Shown: positions 1 to 7,830 of the stretch, piece by piece
Layout of the letters: each line of letters opens with the position of its first letter
Numbering within the stretch: position 1 is the stretch's first letter
Program-made: the position numbers and the translations under genes
Notes under the pieces: model-generated
The model's database searches: none
What the model saw: only the letters and a program-made list of their open reading frames with translations
Told to the model about the DNA's origin: nothing
From: Caldithrix sp.
GTDB lineage: Bacteria; Zhuqueibacterota; Zhuqueibacteria; Thermofontimicrobiales; Sulfurfontimicrobiaceae
Reading direction: 5' to 3'
Assembly: GCA_020722815.1 (NCBI GenBank)
Contig: DYKB01000012.1
Location: 1-64,000, forward strand
Length of the DNA: 64,000 nt

Positions 1-2
1 AA

Positions 3-188
3 CGCCTGAAAAATTTGGGTGGCGGCGGCTATTGGAAAGAGTTACTGCAACGCATCCGCGACATTCGCGCATCCGAGAAAGTATTTTACCGTCAGGTGCT
101 GGATATATATGCAACGAGTATTGATTACGACCCCAAAACAGAAGTTTCCATTGAATTTTTCAAAAAAGTGCAAAACAAAATTCATTAG
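3..188 (+). pseudogene. RhuM-family protein, C-terminal part missing (5' end outside window)
   Basis: An open frame enters from the left edge and encodes about 61 residues that match my memory of the middle of RhuM-family proteins: a GGGYWKELL stretch, then RDIRASEKVFYRQVLDIYAT, then SIDYDP and FFKKVQNKIH. Family members normally continue after QNKxH with roughly 100 more residues. Here a TAG follows the His codon directly. The stop lies at the left end of a dispersed repeat (from about 186) whose other copies begin with a similar AGGTT sequence, so the repeat itself seems to supply the stop. RhuM proteins are accessory genes, often on islands; their biochemical role is poorly defined. I see no recognisable remainder of the gene to the right of the repeat. 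The family call is fairly secure; truncation by the repeat is inference. Confidence 0.7.
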
Positions 189-271
189 GTTGAGGCTTCA
201 AGTGTTCCCGGTTCAGGGTTTATAAACATTAAAAACAGAGAATTTCAAACCTTGAATCCTGAACCAGCCAA
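186..271. repeat. Dispersed repeat R6, copy a
   Basis: A copy of an element that recurs at about 5081, 8785, 34061 and 40459. Shared parts are a left AGGTT, a GTTCCCGGTTCAGG block, AT-rich middle with ATTAAAAA, and a right block CCTTGAATCCTGAACC. The better copies are bounded by the inverted pair TACTCAGGTT / AACCTGAGTA. This copy begins exactly where the RhuM reading frame stops. The rest of the gap up to 454 shows no gene I can support. Confidence 0.7.
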
Positions 272-454
272 AATTTAACACCACGCGTTTCCACGACATT
301 CCACCATGATACCGTGAAACGAAGAGAAAATATTTACCAAAGAATTGAAGCGCGCCAAGGAAAAATCAATTCAAAAAGGCAAAGTACCTGGATAACACGG
401 AATGAAAATTTATAATAAATTGGTGAAATCTGTGGACGCCGCGGTCTGATCTAA

Positions 455-1918
455 CTACTTTTCAAATTCAAATAAAAAATCTGGATTTTTGATATGCGCT
501 TCCTGCATCATCGATTTGATTTTTTCAACAATTTCGGGATGTTGATCGGCAATATTATTCGTTTCGCCCATGTCTGCTGATAAATCATAAAGTTCGATGG
601 GGGCTTCGGGATTATTCGCCATATTCAAGCGAATCCCTTTCCAGTTTCCCAGCCGAACCGCCTGTTTTCCACCTTGTCCATGAAATTCCCAATACAAATA
701 TTGGTGATTGGACTGTTTCCCTTGCCCTTTTAATGTTGGTAAAAAGGAGATGCCATCATTTTGCGGTAAATATGAAGCATTGGCAATTTCGGCCGCCGTG
801 GGCAGAACATCCCAGAATGCGGAAATGTGATCGGTGACGGAACCCGGTGCAATTTTTCCGGGCCACCGCGCCATCATGGGAACACGAATTCCGCCTTCAT
901 ATAAGTCCCGCTTGATACCTTTGAACGGCCCGTGACTTTTAAAAAATTCCGGATCAGCCCCACCTTCTTTATGGGGACCATTATCACTGGAAAACAGGAT
1001 GATGGTATTTTCATCCAATCCCAACGATTTGACCTTCGCCATAATTTCACCGACCATACGATCCAGCCGGGTTACCATGGCCGCAAAAGTTGCGTGCGGT
1101 TCTGATTGAGAGGCATAGCCCGATGGACTAGAATTTTCACCATATTCAGCCCCCTTGCGCGTACTAATAAACGGCACCTCGACAAATTTCCTGCGAAAGT
1201 TTTGTAAAATTTCATCTTCCGGTGCAATTAGCTCGGCATGGGGAATGGTGCAGGGCAAATAGAGGAAAAACGGCTCGTTCTGATGCTGTTCCAAAAATTC
1301 AAGTGCCTTTTGATGAATAACATCGGGTGCATAAGTCACTTTGTGCGTCCAGTCATTTCCCGGTAAGTCAACTTTCTGATCATTATGCCACAAATAAGGG
1401 GGATAGTAACGATGGGCTAAACTTTGGCAATTAAATCCAAAAAATTCATCAAATCCCTGTTTGTTGGGATCACCTTCAGTGCCAATAAAACCGAGCCCCC
1501 ATTTACCAAAAGCGCCAGTCGCATAACCCGCACGCTTGAGAACTTCGGCAATTGTCATCGCATCACCACGAAGGGGATGTTGACCTTCGGGTTTATCGCC
1601 GCGATTTCCCCGAACAGGCGTATGTCCCGTATGCAAGCCAGTCATCAGGCACGAACGCGACGGGGCACAAACGGTACTGCCGGCATAATGCTGCGTGAAT
1701 CGCATCCCGTCGGCTGCCAATTGATCGATATGAGGTGTTTCGAAATGCGTTTGTCCCTGACAACTGAGATCGCCATATCCCAGATCATCGGCCAGCATAT
1801 AGATAATATTCGGCTTAGAAACGGCAGATGATTGGTGGCATTTTGTTCCGGCCAATGAAAGGGCAGCCAGACCTGCCGCAGTTGATTTTAAAAATTGTCT
1901 TCGGTTAATGGTGTTCAT
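455..1918 (-). CDS. Tat-exported sulfatase (arylsulfatase family)
   Basis: This 487-residue sulfatase would hydrolyse sulfate esters, probably on glycans or sugars, in the periplasm. The N-terminus (NRRQFLKSTAAGLAAL) is a twin-arginine signal. Metal-binding Asp residues lie in LADDLGYGD (44-45), and the sulfatase signature CAPSR at 84-88 carries the Cys that is converted to formylglycine. Further metal-binding motifs follow (SSDNGPH near the middle, then KGIKRDLYEGGIRVP). Length is normal for family S1 sulfatases. A formylglycine-generating or anaerobic maturase enzyme is not in the window. A second sulfatase lies at 12.0-13.5 kb, so sulfated polymer use is a theme here. Substrate cannot be read from sequence. 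Only a weak ribosome site precedes the ATG, but the Tat signal fixes the start. Confidence 0.93.
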   Translation of the reverse strand: MNTINRRQFLKSTAAGLAALSLAGTKCHQSSAVSKPNIIYMLADDLGYGDLSCQGQTHFETPHIDQLAADGMRFTQHYAGSTVCAPSRSCLMTGLHTGHTPVRGNRGDKPEGQHPLRGDAMTIAEVLKRAGYATGAFGKWGLGFIGTEGDPNKQGFDEFFGFNCQSLAHRYYPPYLWHNDQKVDLPGNDWTHKVTYAPDVIHQKALEFLEQHQNEPFFLYLPCTIPHAELIAPEDEILQNFRRKFVEVPFISTRKGAEYGENSSPSGYASQSEPHATFAAMVTRLDRMVGEIMAKVKSLGLDENTIILFSSDNGPHKEGGADPEFFKSHGPFKGIKRDLYEGGIRVPMMARWPGKIAPGSVTDHISAFWDVLPTAAEIANASYLPQNDGISFLPTLKGQGKQSNHQYLYWEFHGQGGKQAVRLGNWKGIRLNMANNPEAPIELYDLSADMGETNNIADQHPEIVEKIKSMMQEAHIKNPDFLFEFEK

Positions 1919-2030
1919 GTTCTTTATTCTTGATTCAAATTTCAGGTAAATTAATTCAAAATATTGGCCTCAGAAATGAGCGGCCACAGAAAATAGAAGG
2001 ACTGTTGGATAATTTATAAAAATGGGAAAC

Positions 2031-2512
2031 TGAAATTACTAACTAAAATTCAAAAATGGAAATTGATGAGATTCTGAATTCATGAAAGACCCCCTCCTGC
2101 CTCCATAGCTGTCAGGTTAAGATTTTAACTATTTTAATTTCAAAAAGTTACAATAGAATTGCCACGAGCTTTAGCTGGTGGTTCGATGAGCGCCCCCCGA
2201 ATTACCGGGCTTTTAAGCCCGAGTCTTCCCCCCCTGTGGGTTAAAACCCACTTTAAAAATTGGGGGGGGGGGCAATTTGATCCACGAGCTAAAGCTCGTG
2301 GCTATTCATTTGTTTTTTAATAATTTGCAGCCTTAACCTGACGGCTATGCTCCTGCCCCCCAAAATTCTAAAAAACGGAATTTGGGGGAGAGGAAGCCGG
2401 ATTCTCTCCCCGTTTTTGCTTTTTGAAAACGGAGAGATACAGCGGGGATCAATATTCCATAACAAACGACTTCACCGGCGAAAAAACTTTTCATTTTAGA
2501 ATTTCAGGTACG
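2031..2512. repeat. Nested repeat locus: E4 element enclosing S1 copy A
   Basis: The outer pair is a left TGAAATTACTAACTAAAATT-like arm (from about 2031) and a right TTTTAGAATTTCAGGTA arm (to about 2511), preceded by ACTTCACCGGCGAAAAAAC. The same outer element (E4) occurs at about 8600, 54540 and 62050. Inside it lies S1 copy A (2102-2349), and inside that several perfect or near-perfect hairpins. With flanks, this fills the gene-free stretch 1919-2604; I see no coding potential there. Confidence 0.75.
2102..2349. repeat. S1 inverted-repeat element, copy A, with inner hairpins
   Basis: Bounded by CATAGCTGTCAGGTTAAG (2104-2121) and CTTAACCTGACGGCTATG (2332-2349), which are inverted copies of each other. 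An 8-bp direct repeat CTCCTGCC flanks it (2094-2101 and 2350-2357), a possible target duplication. Inside are an arm GCCACGAGCTTTAGC (from 2161), the palindrome CCACGAGCTAAAGCTCGTGG (2282-2301), and hairpins around CGGGCTTTTAAGCCCG (2206-2221) and GTGGGTTAAAACCCAC (2236-2251). No open reading frame of note. Confidence 0.8.
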
Positions 2513-2604
2513 ATATTATTTTCTGTGGACACTTTATTTTGTGGCCAATTTTTTAGATTATTGGTTGAATGTTTATATCGCAAAAGCGCTGGAAACGGCA
2601 CAAA

Positions 2605-3075
2605 CTATTCTTTCACCTGTGTTGTCAGGAAAATCGACAAAGTCATTTGTTCAATCTGAGTCTGTAATTCTTCAATTCCATCTATATGCACATCTTCTTC
2701 ATTCAGGATCTGTTGCAAAAGATCCCGCGTGGCATAATCTTTCACTTCGCCGGCCAGGATAATGGCATCATTATAGGCCTTAATCGCATCCTCTTCGGCA
2801 ATATGATCATTTGCAAGCTGTTTTTCGACAGTTGCCCCAATCATAATTTTTTTTAAATTGGTAACGATCGGGATACCTTCCAGAAACAAAATACGGCCAA
2901 TGAGTTTTTCGGCATGTTTCATTTCATCGATGGCGCGTTTTTCAAAATGTTTGTGCAATTTTTCGTAGCCCCAGTCGTCACACATTTCGGAATGCACCAT
3001 GTACTGGTTAATGGCCGTGAGTTCATCCGCCAGCAGGGAATTGAGGGTGGCAAGTAATTTCTCATTTCCTTTCAT
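2605..3075 (-). CDS. bfr: Bacterioferritin
   Basis: A 156-residue bacterioferritin, a cytoplasmic 24-subunit iron-storage shell that oxidises Fe(II) and stores ferric mineral. All dinuclear ferroxidase ligands are present: E18, E51, H54, E94, E127 and H130. M52 sits where the heme-binding Met lies in E. coli Bfr, so it probably binds heme at the dimer interface. Length is typical. The start is fixed by a strong ribosome site, AAGGAGG, about 8 bases before ATG. A promoter with 17-bp spacing lies about 120 bp upstream on the same strand. It stands alone; no bacterioferritin-associated ferredoxin is adjacent. Fe-dependent control is likely, but I see no clear Fur box. Confidence 0.96.
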   Translation of the reverse strand: MKGNEKLLATLNSLLADELTAINQYMVHSEMCDDWGYEKLHKHFEKRAIDEMKHAEKLIGRILFLEGIPIVTNLKKIMIGATVEKQLANDHIAEEDAIKAYNDAIILAGEVKDYATRDLLQQILNEEDVHIDGIEELQTQIEQMTLSIFLTTQVKE

Positions 3076-3195
3076 TTGAAGACCTCCTTAGATTTTGAAT
3101 TGGTTTTTGAGGGTCAATTTGACTTTTATTTTATTGTTTTATAGTTAAAAAAAATTTCAAAAGTTGGCGATGTTTAGCGTGGTTGTAATAGTTTA

Positions 3196-3224
3196 ATTTT
3201 AAATAATTGGTTTTAAATTGTCAA
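3196..3224 (-). promoter_or_regulatory. Predicted bfr promoter (-35 TTGACA, 17 bp, -10 TAAAAT)
   Basis: On the minus strand TTGACA (3219-3224) is followed by exactly 17 bases and TAAAAT (3196-3201). It would give a leader of about 115 bases for bacterioferritin. The geometry equals that of other candidate promoters in the window (4006, 13593, 35216, 61938). Confidence 0.65.
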
Positions 3225-3260
3225 GCTTTTTTTAAAGAAAATTTATAAATAATTTCACTA

Positions 3261-3431
3261 TTGTACACTTTTACAAATCTTCTTTAAGCCACACTTATGA
3301 TCCTCACCCCAACCCTCTCCCCGTTCGACAAGCTCAGGTATCGCGGGAAAGGGTGTCGCTATTCTCTCTCCCCTTTGGGGAAAAGATTAGGGTGAGGGGT
3401 CGATTTTGTGTAATCAAAAAGTGTACGGTAG
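3261..3431. repeat. Two-level nested repeat: L1 enclosing L2
   Basis: The outer pair L1 is TTGTACACTTTTACAAAT (3261-3278) with TCAAAAAGTGTACGGTAG (3414-3431). Inside is the L2 pair, TCCTCACCCCAACCCTCTCC (from 3301) with GATTAGGGTGAGGGG (to 3399). This is the simplest form of the nest that is elaborated at about 14.24 and 62.32 kb. A short GTTCGACAAGCTCAGG block (from about 3323) in the L2 interior may be a further insertion. Nothing coding between 3225 and 3572. Confidence 0.75.
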
Positions 3432-3572
3432 CAAATAAATAATAACATTAACGTGAAAGGGAAATAAAAATCTAATCGATCTGTCTGGAAAAAAATAATT
3501 CAAGAAATTTAATGTAAAAAACCAGGTAAAAATAATAGGCTGGATAGCACCATACCCGTTTGCGGTATTAAT

Positions 3573-3734
3573 TTAATAACCAAATTGAAAAGAGAAACCC
3601 GCACCAATCATAAAATTGGTGGCTACCAGGGCACTTTCGGTGAAATCCGGTCGATCCGTCACCATTTCCTGAGCATAAAGTGTTATAAAAAGGCAATGAG
3701 TGGAAAAAAGAAAAATTATCGTTCGCAACGTCAT
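3573..3734 (-). pseudogene. Collapsed outer-membrane beta-barrel protein, 53 codons
   Basis: A 53-codon frame begins with a good ribosome site (AAAGGAGAG, 6-7 bases before ATG) and a signal peptide (residues 1-21, cleavage after LYA). It continues with VTDRPDFTES, the mature N-terminus typical of a family of outer-membrane transporter-like barrels, usually about 250-300 residues long. It then passes straight to NFMIGAGFSFQFGY, which looks like a closing barrel strand ending in an aromatic residue. I infer an in-frame internal deletion that kept both ends and removed the barrel. The frame is intact, so a short secreted peptide may still be made. It could also be a genuine small protein, but the match of both ends to the same family argues against that. 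Confidence 0.6.
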
Positions 3735-4005
3735 GATTTTCTCTCCTTTGGATGAATTTTCGAATTTTCAAACCCCGGCTAACAAAAAAGCCTTCGTGAC
3801 TTCTGATATGTTACAATTGAAATTTTCAAGCTCTTCGAACGGTTTTGTTTTATCATTAAGAACAATCGATTTTGTAAAGAAGTTCCTTACTGTTTAATTG
3901 AAAATGAGTACCCACAATTTTAATGGTGGACAAAGCCTTTGATGGCCTAAATGAAAACGAACTGAATTCATGATGTCGCTTTTTACAAAATTTCCTAAAT
4001 TCTGC

Positions 4006-4034
4006 TTGACAATTTATGATTCTTTTTTTATATT
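4006..4034 (+). promoter_or_regulatory. Predicted promoter (TTGACA, 17 bp, TATATT)
   Basis: TTGACA at 4006-4011, exactly 17 bases, then TATATT at 4029-4034. It would drive the His-rich membrane protein at 4156 with a leader of about 115 bases. The rest of 3735-4155 holds nothing else I can name. Confidence 0.7.
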
Positions 4035-4155
4035 GTCGTCGAACAGTTTGGCAAATGTGCATCATAACCCAACATTCATATAAGCTTTAAATGCTTGCAA
4101 TTTCTCTGAATGAAAAAAATAAGAGATGTACAATCTTGCCTGAGCCGAGGAATGA

Positions 4156-4542
4156 ATGAAAAAATCCAGTAAAATAATTCAACAATTACTTGTCGCTATC
4201 ATACTGCTGGCATTAATTGGGGCGAATTACAATGTTTTACAATTTACCCACTTTCATCTGGACGAAAATGGAAATATCATTGTTCATTCCCATCCCTATC
4301 AAACCAGTGATCAAAAAAGCCAGCCTGTTCCCAATCATGCGCATACAAAAAGTGAATTTACCTTACTGGCTTTGATTTATCAGATACTAACGGTATTTAT
4401 TTTATATATTCTTTTTTTCAACCTCTTTTTACGCTGCAATTCAAAATTAAACAAAAATTTCCACTCTCAATGGAATCCTGTTGAAATTTTCTGCGTCAGG
4501 ATTTCCCGACGAGGACCTCCAATAATTATCCACTTCGCGTAA
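4156..4542 (+). CDS. Small His-rich membrane protein A (putative metal-binding)
   Basis: A 128-residue protein of no family I can name. Residues about 8-27 form a membrane segment, residues about 28-68 a His-rich loop, and residues about 70-92 a second membrane segment; the basic C-terminus ends in RISRRGPP. The loop contains FTHFHLDENG, then VHSHPYQT, then NHAHTKSE: three HxH motifs with regular spacing. The next gene encodes a paralog with the same plan and the shared RxPP tail, and a TonB receptor follows. I infer a periplasmic loop that binds a transition metal such as zinc or copper and works with the receptor. The ATG follows GAGGAATGA, an acceptable ribosome site. Confidence 0.75.
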   Translation: MKKSSKIIQQLLVAIILLALIGANYNVLQFTHFHLDENGNIIVHSHPYQTSDQKSQPVPNHAHTKSEFTLLALIYQILTVFILYILFFNLFLRCNSKLNKNFHSQWNPVEIFCVRISRRGPPIIIHFA

Positions 4543-4653
4543 TTTAATTGACAAATTTCGTTTCTTCCAATGACTGATCGATTGTCAGGGAGTATTATTT
4601 TTTGGTGATTGATAGACATTTATTTTATTCAATTTTTTAAATGGTATCGTCTC

Positions 4654-5040
4654 ATGAAAATGCGAAACAGGATATTTCGAGGCATTATTACGTTCATTAT
4701 TCTGCTGAGTTGGATATTTATTCTGGTACAGATACTCAAAAATGAACATATTCATCAGCTTGAAAATGGTCAATTCATATTCCATGCCCATCCATATCAA
4801 CAAACAGACGCTAAAATACCGGTAAAGCACCATCAGCATGACCGCCTGGAACTATTGTACTACGATCAGATTGTGCATTTGCTTGAACAGAGTTTGATAA
4901 ATGCGATCGCATGGAATATACTTCTTGCTGTGATGATATTTCTGTTGATGCTGCGGTTATCAGATCGATTTAATCAATTCTTTGTCATTCCACCGGGAAG
5001 AGCTCCGCCCGTGAAACGCTGCATTGCAAAATTTAATTGA
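4654..5040 (+). CDS. Small His-rich membrane protein B, paralog of A
   Basis: A 128-residue paralog of the preceding protein. It has an N-terminal membrane segment (about 8-26), a loop with EHIHQLENGQ, then FHAHPYQQ, then KHHQHDRLE, a second membrane segment (about 73-95), and a tail with PPGRAPP. The shared pattern is HxH, an ENG turn, HxHPYQ, then HxH followed by an acidic residue. An upstream in-frame ATG at 4609 would add 15 residues, but the internal ATG aligns with protein A and is preferred; neither has a convincing ribosome site. Tandem duplication of a metal-binding loop beside a TonB receptor suggests metal capture or sensing. Function is inference only. Confidence 0.72.
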   Translation: MKMRNRIFRGIITFIILLSWIFILVQILKNEHIHQLENGQFIFHAHPYQQTDAKIPVKHHQHDRLELLYYDQIVHLLEQSLINAIAWNILLAVMIFLLMLRLSDRFNQFFVIPPGRAPPVKRCIAKFN

Positions 5041-5080
5041 GTTTCAACTGAGAATGTATTTGATAAATCATCATTTTAGC

Positions 5081-5171
5081 TACTCAGGTTTAAGGTTCAA
5101 TTGTTCCCGGTTCAGAGTTAAGAAATATTAAAAATGAAAGGCTTCCAACCTTGAATCCGTCAACCTGAGTA
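5081..5171. repeat. Dispersed repeat R6, copy b
   Basis: The clearest copy: TACTCAGGTT at the left and AACCTGAGTA at the right, inverted, with an inner GGTTCAA / TTGAATCC pair and GTTCCCGGTTCAG. It lies between protein B and the TonB receptor, so the transcript of any shared operon would carry this fold. Confidence 0.8.
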
Positions 5172-5213
5172 TTTCCTTATAATTTATAAAAAATATTACG
5201 AAGGAGCTGTTTT

Positions 5214-7523
5214 ATGAAATTTACTTTTAAATCGATAATCATGTTTTTTGTTTTGGGTCTGCTATTTTCTTTTATGAATGTGAACGCAACCCCGGATAAC
5301 GGCGCAATCACCGGCAAAGTCATCGATAAAGAAACTCAGGAGCCTCTGCCCGGTGTGAATGTTATCGTCGAACATACCTCAGTTGGTGCCGCTACCGATA
5401 AAGACGGGGTATATGTCATTTCAAATGTTCCGACGGGAGAGTGGCATCTGGTCGTGTCGATGATGGGCTATAAACGGAAACATCAGGTGATAAATGTTCA
5501 ACCCGATGAGACCCTCACGATTAATTTTGAGCTTGAAACGACCATTCTGGAAATGGGAGCGGTTGTCGTGACCGGAACTTCGACGCCACATCTGGTTGAA
5601 GATGTGCCTGTTCGGACCGAAGTCATTCCCCGCCGGCTGATTGAGCAAAAACAGGCCTGCAATCTGGCCGAGGCATTATCTTTTCACACCGGCATTCGGG
5701 TGGAAAATAATTGCCAGAATTGTAATTTTTCCCAGGTTCGGATTCTGGGACTGGATGGCAAATATTCGCAAATTCTCATTGATGGCGATCCGGTGGTGAG
5801 CAGCCTGGCCAGTGTTTATGGCCTCGAGCATTTTCCGGAAGAGATGGTGGATCAAATCGAAATTGTCAAAGGCGGTGGATCATCCCTTTATGGCGCCGGT
5901 GCCGTTGCCGGCGTGGTCAATATGATCACCCGAAGACCGATAGTCAATCAGGTACGGATTAAATATCAGAATAATTCCACTGGCGGGAAGCTTGATCAGC
6001 ATGTCGGCGCAGTGGCCGAGACGGTATTTAGAGAAGGGATTTCCGGGGCTTATGTATTTGGTTCTTTCCGCAATCGAAATCCGTATGATCATAACGATGA
6101 CGGTTTCAGTGAGTTGGGTGAATTGCGAAACGAATCCATGGGCTTCAAATGGTACTATCAACCGTTTACTAATAGTGAAGTAACCGCTTCCTTTCACCGG
6201 ATTCATGAGGAACGGCGCGGTGGCAACAAACTTGAACGGCCAGTTCATGAAGCTGAAATTGCCGAATGGATCGAGCACTGGCGTTCCGGCGGGACCTTTC
6301 GCTGGTCCCATCGGCCGGCTTCGCTATTTGATTATCGGTTTTTTTATTCATTTTCTTTTGAGAATCGGAAATCTTATTATGGCGGATTAGGCGGCGATAC
6401 GCCACAAGATCAATTAGATGCGCTGAAATTTTATGGTAAAACAGATAATCCATTACAAATTGCTGGATTTCAGTCAAATTATCGGGTAACAAATCATCTG
6501 CTGACTGCCGGATTGCAATATACTCATGATAAAATAACCGATAAAACCGCGGCTGAAACCGCCTATTATCTGGATGAACTCTATACCAATACCGGAATCT
6601 TTTTTCAGGATGACCTTCATTTCGGCAGCGAAGAACAGGTTGAAATCGTTGTGGGTGCTCGTTTGGACAAGCATTCTGAATTGAATAACTGGATTTTTAG
6701 TCCCCGTATCAATGGAAAATTTGATATTGGAAAAGAGTTTGCTTTACGGGCGGCCTATACCAGCGGCTTCAAACCGCCCCAGACGTATGATGAAGATTTA
6801 CATTTATGCGGAATTGAAGGTGATCAACGCATTATCCGGAATTCCGCGGAATTAAAAGAAGAACGCAGCCATTCAATCAGCGGTGGCCTGGAATATCTCG
6901 GCTATTTAAAGAATATGGCGACCATGTTTTCTTTAACCGCTTTTTATACCAAATTAACGGATTCGTTTACCGAGCAATTTGTTGCCAAACAGGGGGTTAT
7001 TGAACGCTGGGAAAGGGTGAACAGCGATGGTGCCGATGTTAAAGGCATTGAGCTGGATCTGGGAATTCGCCCTCTGAATAAGTTTGAAATACGAACGGGT
7101 TTTACCTATAAAAAGAGTCAATATGACAGCCCGCATGCGGACTTTGGTACCCGAAATTTTTTCAGAACACCGGATTTGAGCGGAAACATTCGCTTTTCGA
7201 TGGTGACCCGAAAAGATATCGATATATATTTACACGGTAATTACATCGGGAAAATGGATGTTCCCCATGAAGTTGTTGTGGAAGGGGCGGATGATCCAGA
7301 ATTGCGATTGATAAAGAGTGATCAATTTTTCCAGATCGATTTAGGTTTGACTTATAAAATTCCGTTGAACGATGGGTTGAATTTGAAGATTAATGTCGGA
7401 ATTAAGAATCTGTTGAATGCCTATCAGAAAGACCTGGATGTCGGGCCTGACCGGGATCCGGCGTATGTTTATGGGCCAAGTCGTCCGCGGACACTCCATT
7501 TTGGGATTGAAAGCGCGTTTTAA
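5214..7523 (+). CDS. TonB-dependent outer-membrane receptor
   Basis: A 769-residue receptor: signal peptide (1-25), a carboxypeptidase-like regulatory beta-sandwich (about 30-107), a plug (about 115-240) and a 22-strand barrel to the C-terminal Phe. The plug carries C149 and a CxxC (C167, C170) in NNCQNCNFSQ, followed by ILGLDGKYSQ, an arrangement I associate with receptors for metals rather than sugars. It lacks a SusD partner. The two His-rich membrane proteins immediately upstream support uptake of a metal ion or metal chelate, powered by TonB/ExbBD encoded elsewhere. The ribosome site AAGGAGC precedes ATG by about 8 bases. Substrate is inference; the receptor family is certain. Confidence 0.93.
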   Translation: MKFTFKSIIMFFVLGLLFSFMNVNATPDNGAITGKVIDKETQEPLPGVNVIVEHTSVGAATDKDGVYVISNVPTGEWHLVVSMMGYKRKHQVINVQPDETLTINFELETTILEMGAVVVTGTSTPHLVEDVPVRTEVIPRRLIEQKQACNLAEALSFHTGIRVENNCQNCNFSQVRILGLDGKYSQILIDGDPVVSSLASVYGLEHFPEEMVDQIEIVKGGGSSLYGAGAVAGVVNMITRRPIVNQVRIKYQNNSTGGKLDQHVGAVAETVFREGISGAYVFGSFRNRNPYDHNDDGFSELGELRNESMGFKWYYQPFTNSEVTASFHRIHEERRGGNKLERPVHEAEIAEWIEHWRSGGTFRWSHRPASLFDYRFFYSFSFENRKSYYGGLGGDTPQDQLDALKFYGKTDNPLQIAGFQSNYRVTNHLLTAGLQYTHDKITDKTAAETAYYLDELYTNTGIFFQDDLHFGSEEQVEIVVGARLDKHSELNNWIFSPRINGKFDIGKEFALRAAYTSGFKPPQTYDEDLHLCGIEGDQRIIRNSAELKEERSHSISGGLEYLGYLKNMATMFSLTAFYTKLTDSFTEQFVAKQGVIERWERVNSDGADVKGIELDLGIRPLNKFEIRTGFTYKKSQYDSPHADFGTRNFFRTPDLSGNIRFSMVTRKDIDIYLHGNYIGKMDVPHEVVVEGADDPELRLIKSDQFFQIDLGLTYKIPLNDGLNLKINVGIKNLLNAYQKDLDVGPDRDPAYVYGPSRPRTLHFGIESAF

Positions 7524-7527
7524 TTTG

Positions 7528-7790
7528 CCTGTCCCCAAAAGCATCCAGAACTGTCATTGCGAGGAGCGTTTTTTGCGACGAAGCAATCTCCTGCCATTCA
7601 ATTGGGGCAGATTGCGAGCCTAAATAGTGTTTATCCGCAAACGCATCCGGTACTGTCATTGCGAGGAGCGTTTTGTGCGACGAAGCAATCTCCTATTGTT
7701 CTATAAGGGGATTGCGAGCCTAAAAAACAGGCTTCGGCAAAAAACGTCTCGCAATTACAGTTCCTGGTATTTTCGGACAGACTTTAAATA
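7528..7790. repeat. R1 repeat, one partial and one full copy in tandem
   Basis: A partial copy (about 7528-7621) is followed by a full one (about 7625-7790). Common parts are TCCG near the left, CTGTCATTGCGAGGAGCG, GCGACGAAGCAATCTC, GGGGATTGCGAGCCTAAA, a right half with GGCAAAAAACG-CTCGCAAT, and TTTTCGGACAGAC at the end. Left and right halves are inverted copies. It begins 5 bases after the TonB-receptor stop and could act as its transcript end. It fills most of 7524-7830. Confidence 0.8.
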
Positions 7791-7830
7791 ATCCTCCAAA
7801 GTCTTATTCATATCAATTTGATGGTTAATA

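Noticed and set aside
3300..3400. Rho-independent terminator from the CCCTCACCC / GGGTGAGGG fold
   Set aside because: The stem could stop transcription, but it lacks a T run and belongs to a mobile-looking repeat family found in many contexts, so I list it only as a repeat.
7402..7659. 85-codon minus-strand frame spanning the TonB gene end and an R1 repeat
   Set aside because: Part is antisense to the receptor, part is repeat. Similar frames recur in other R1 copies only because the repeat does.
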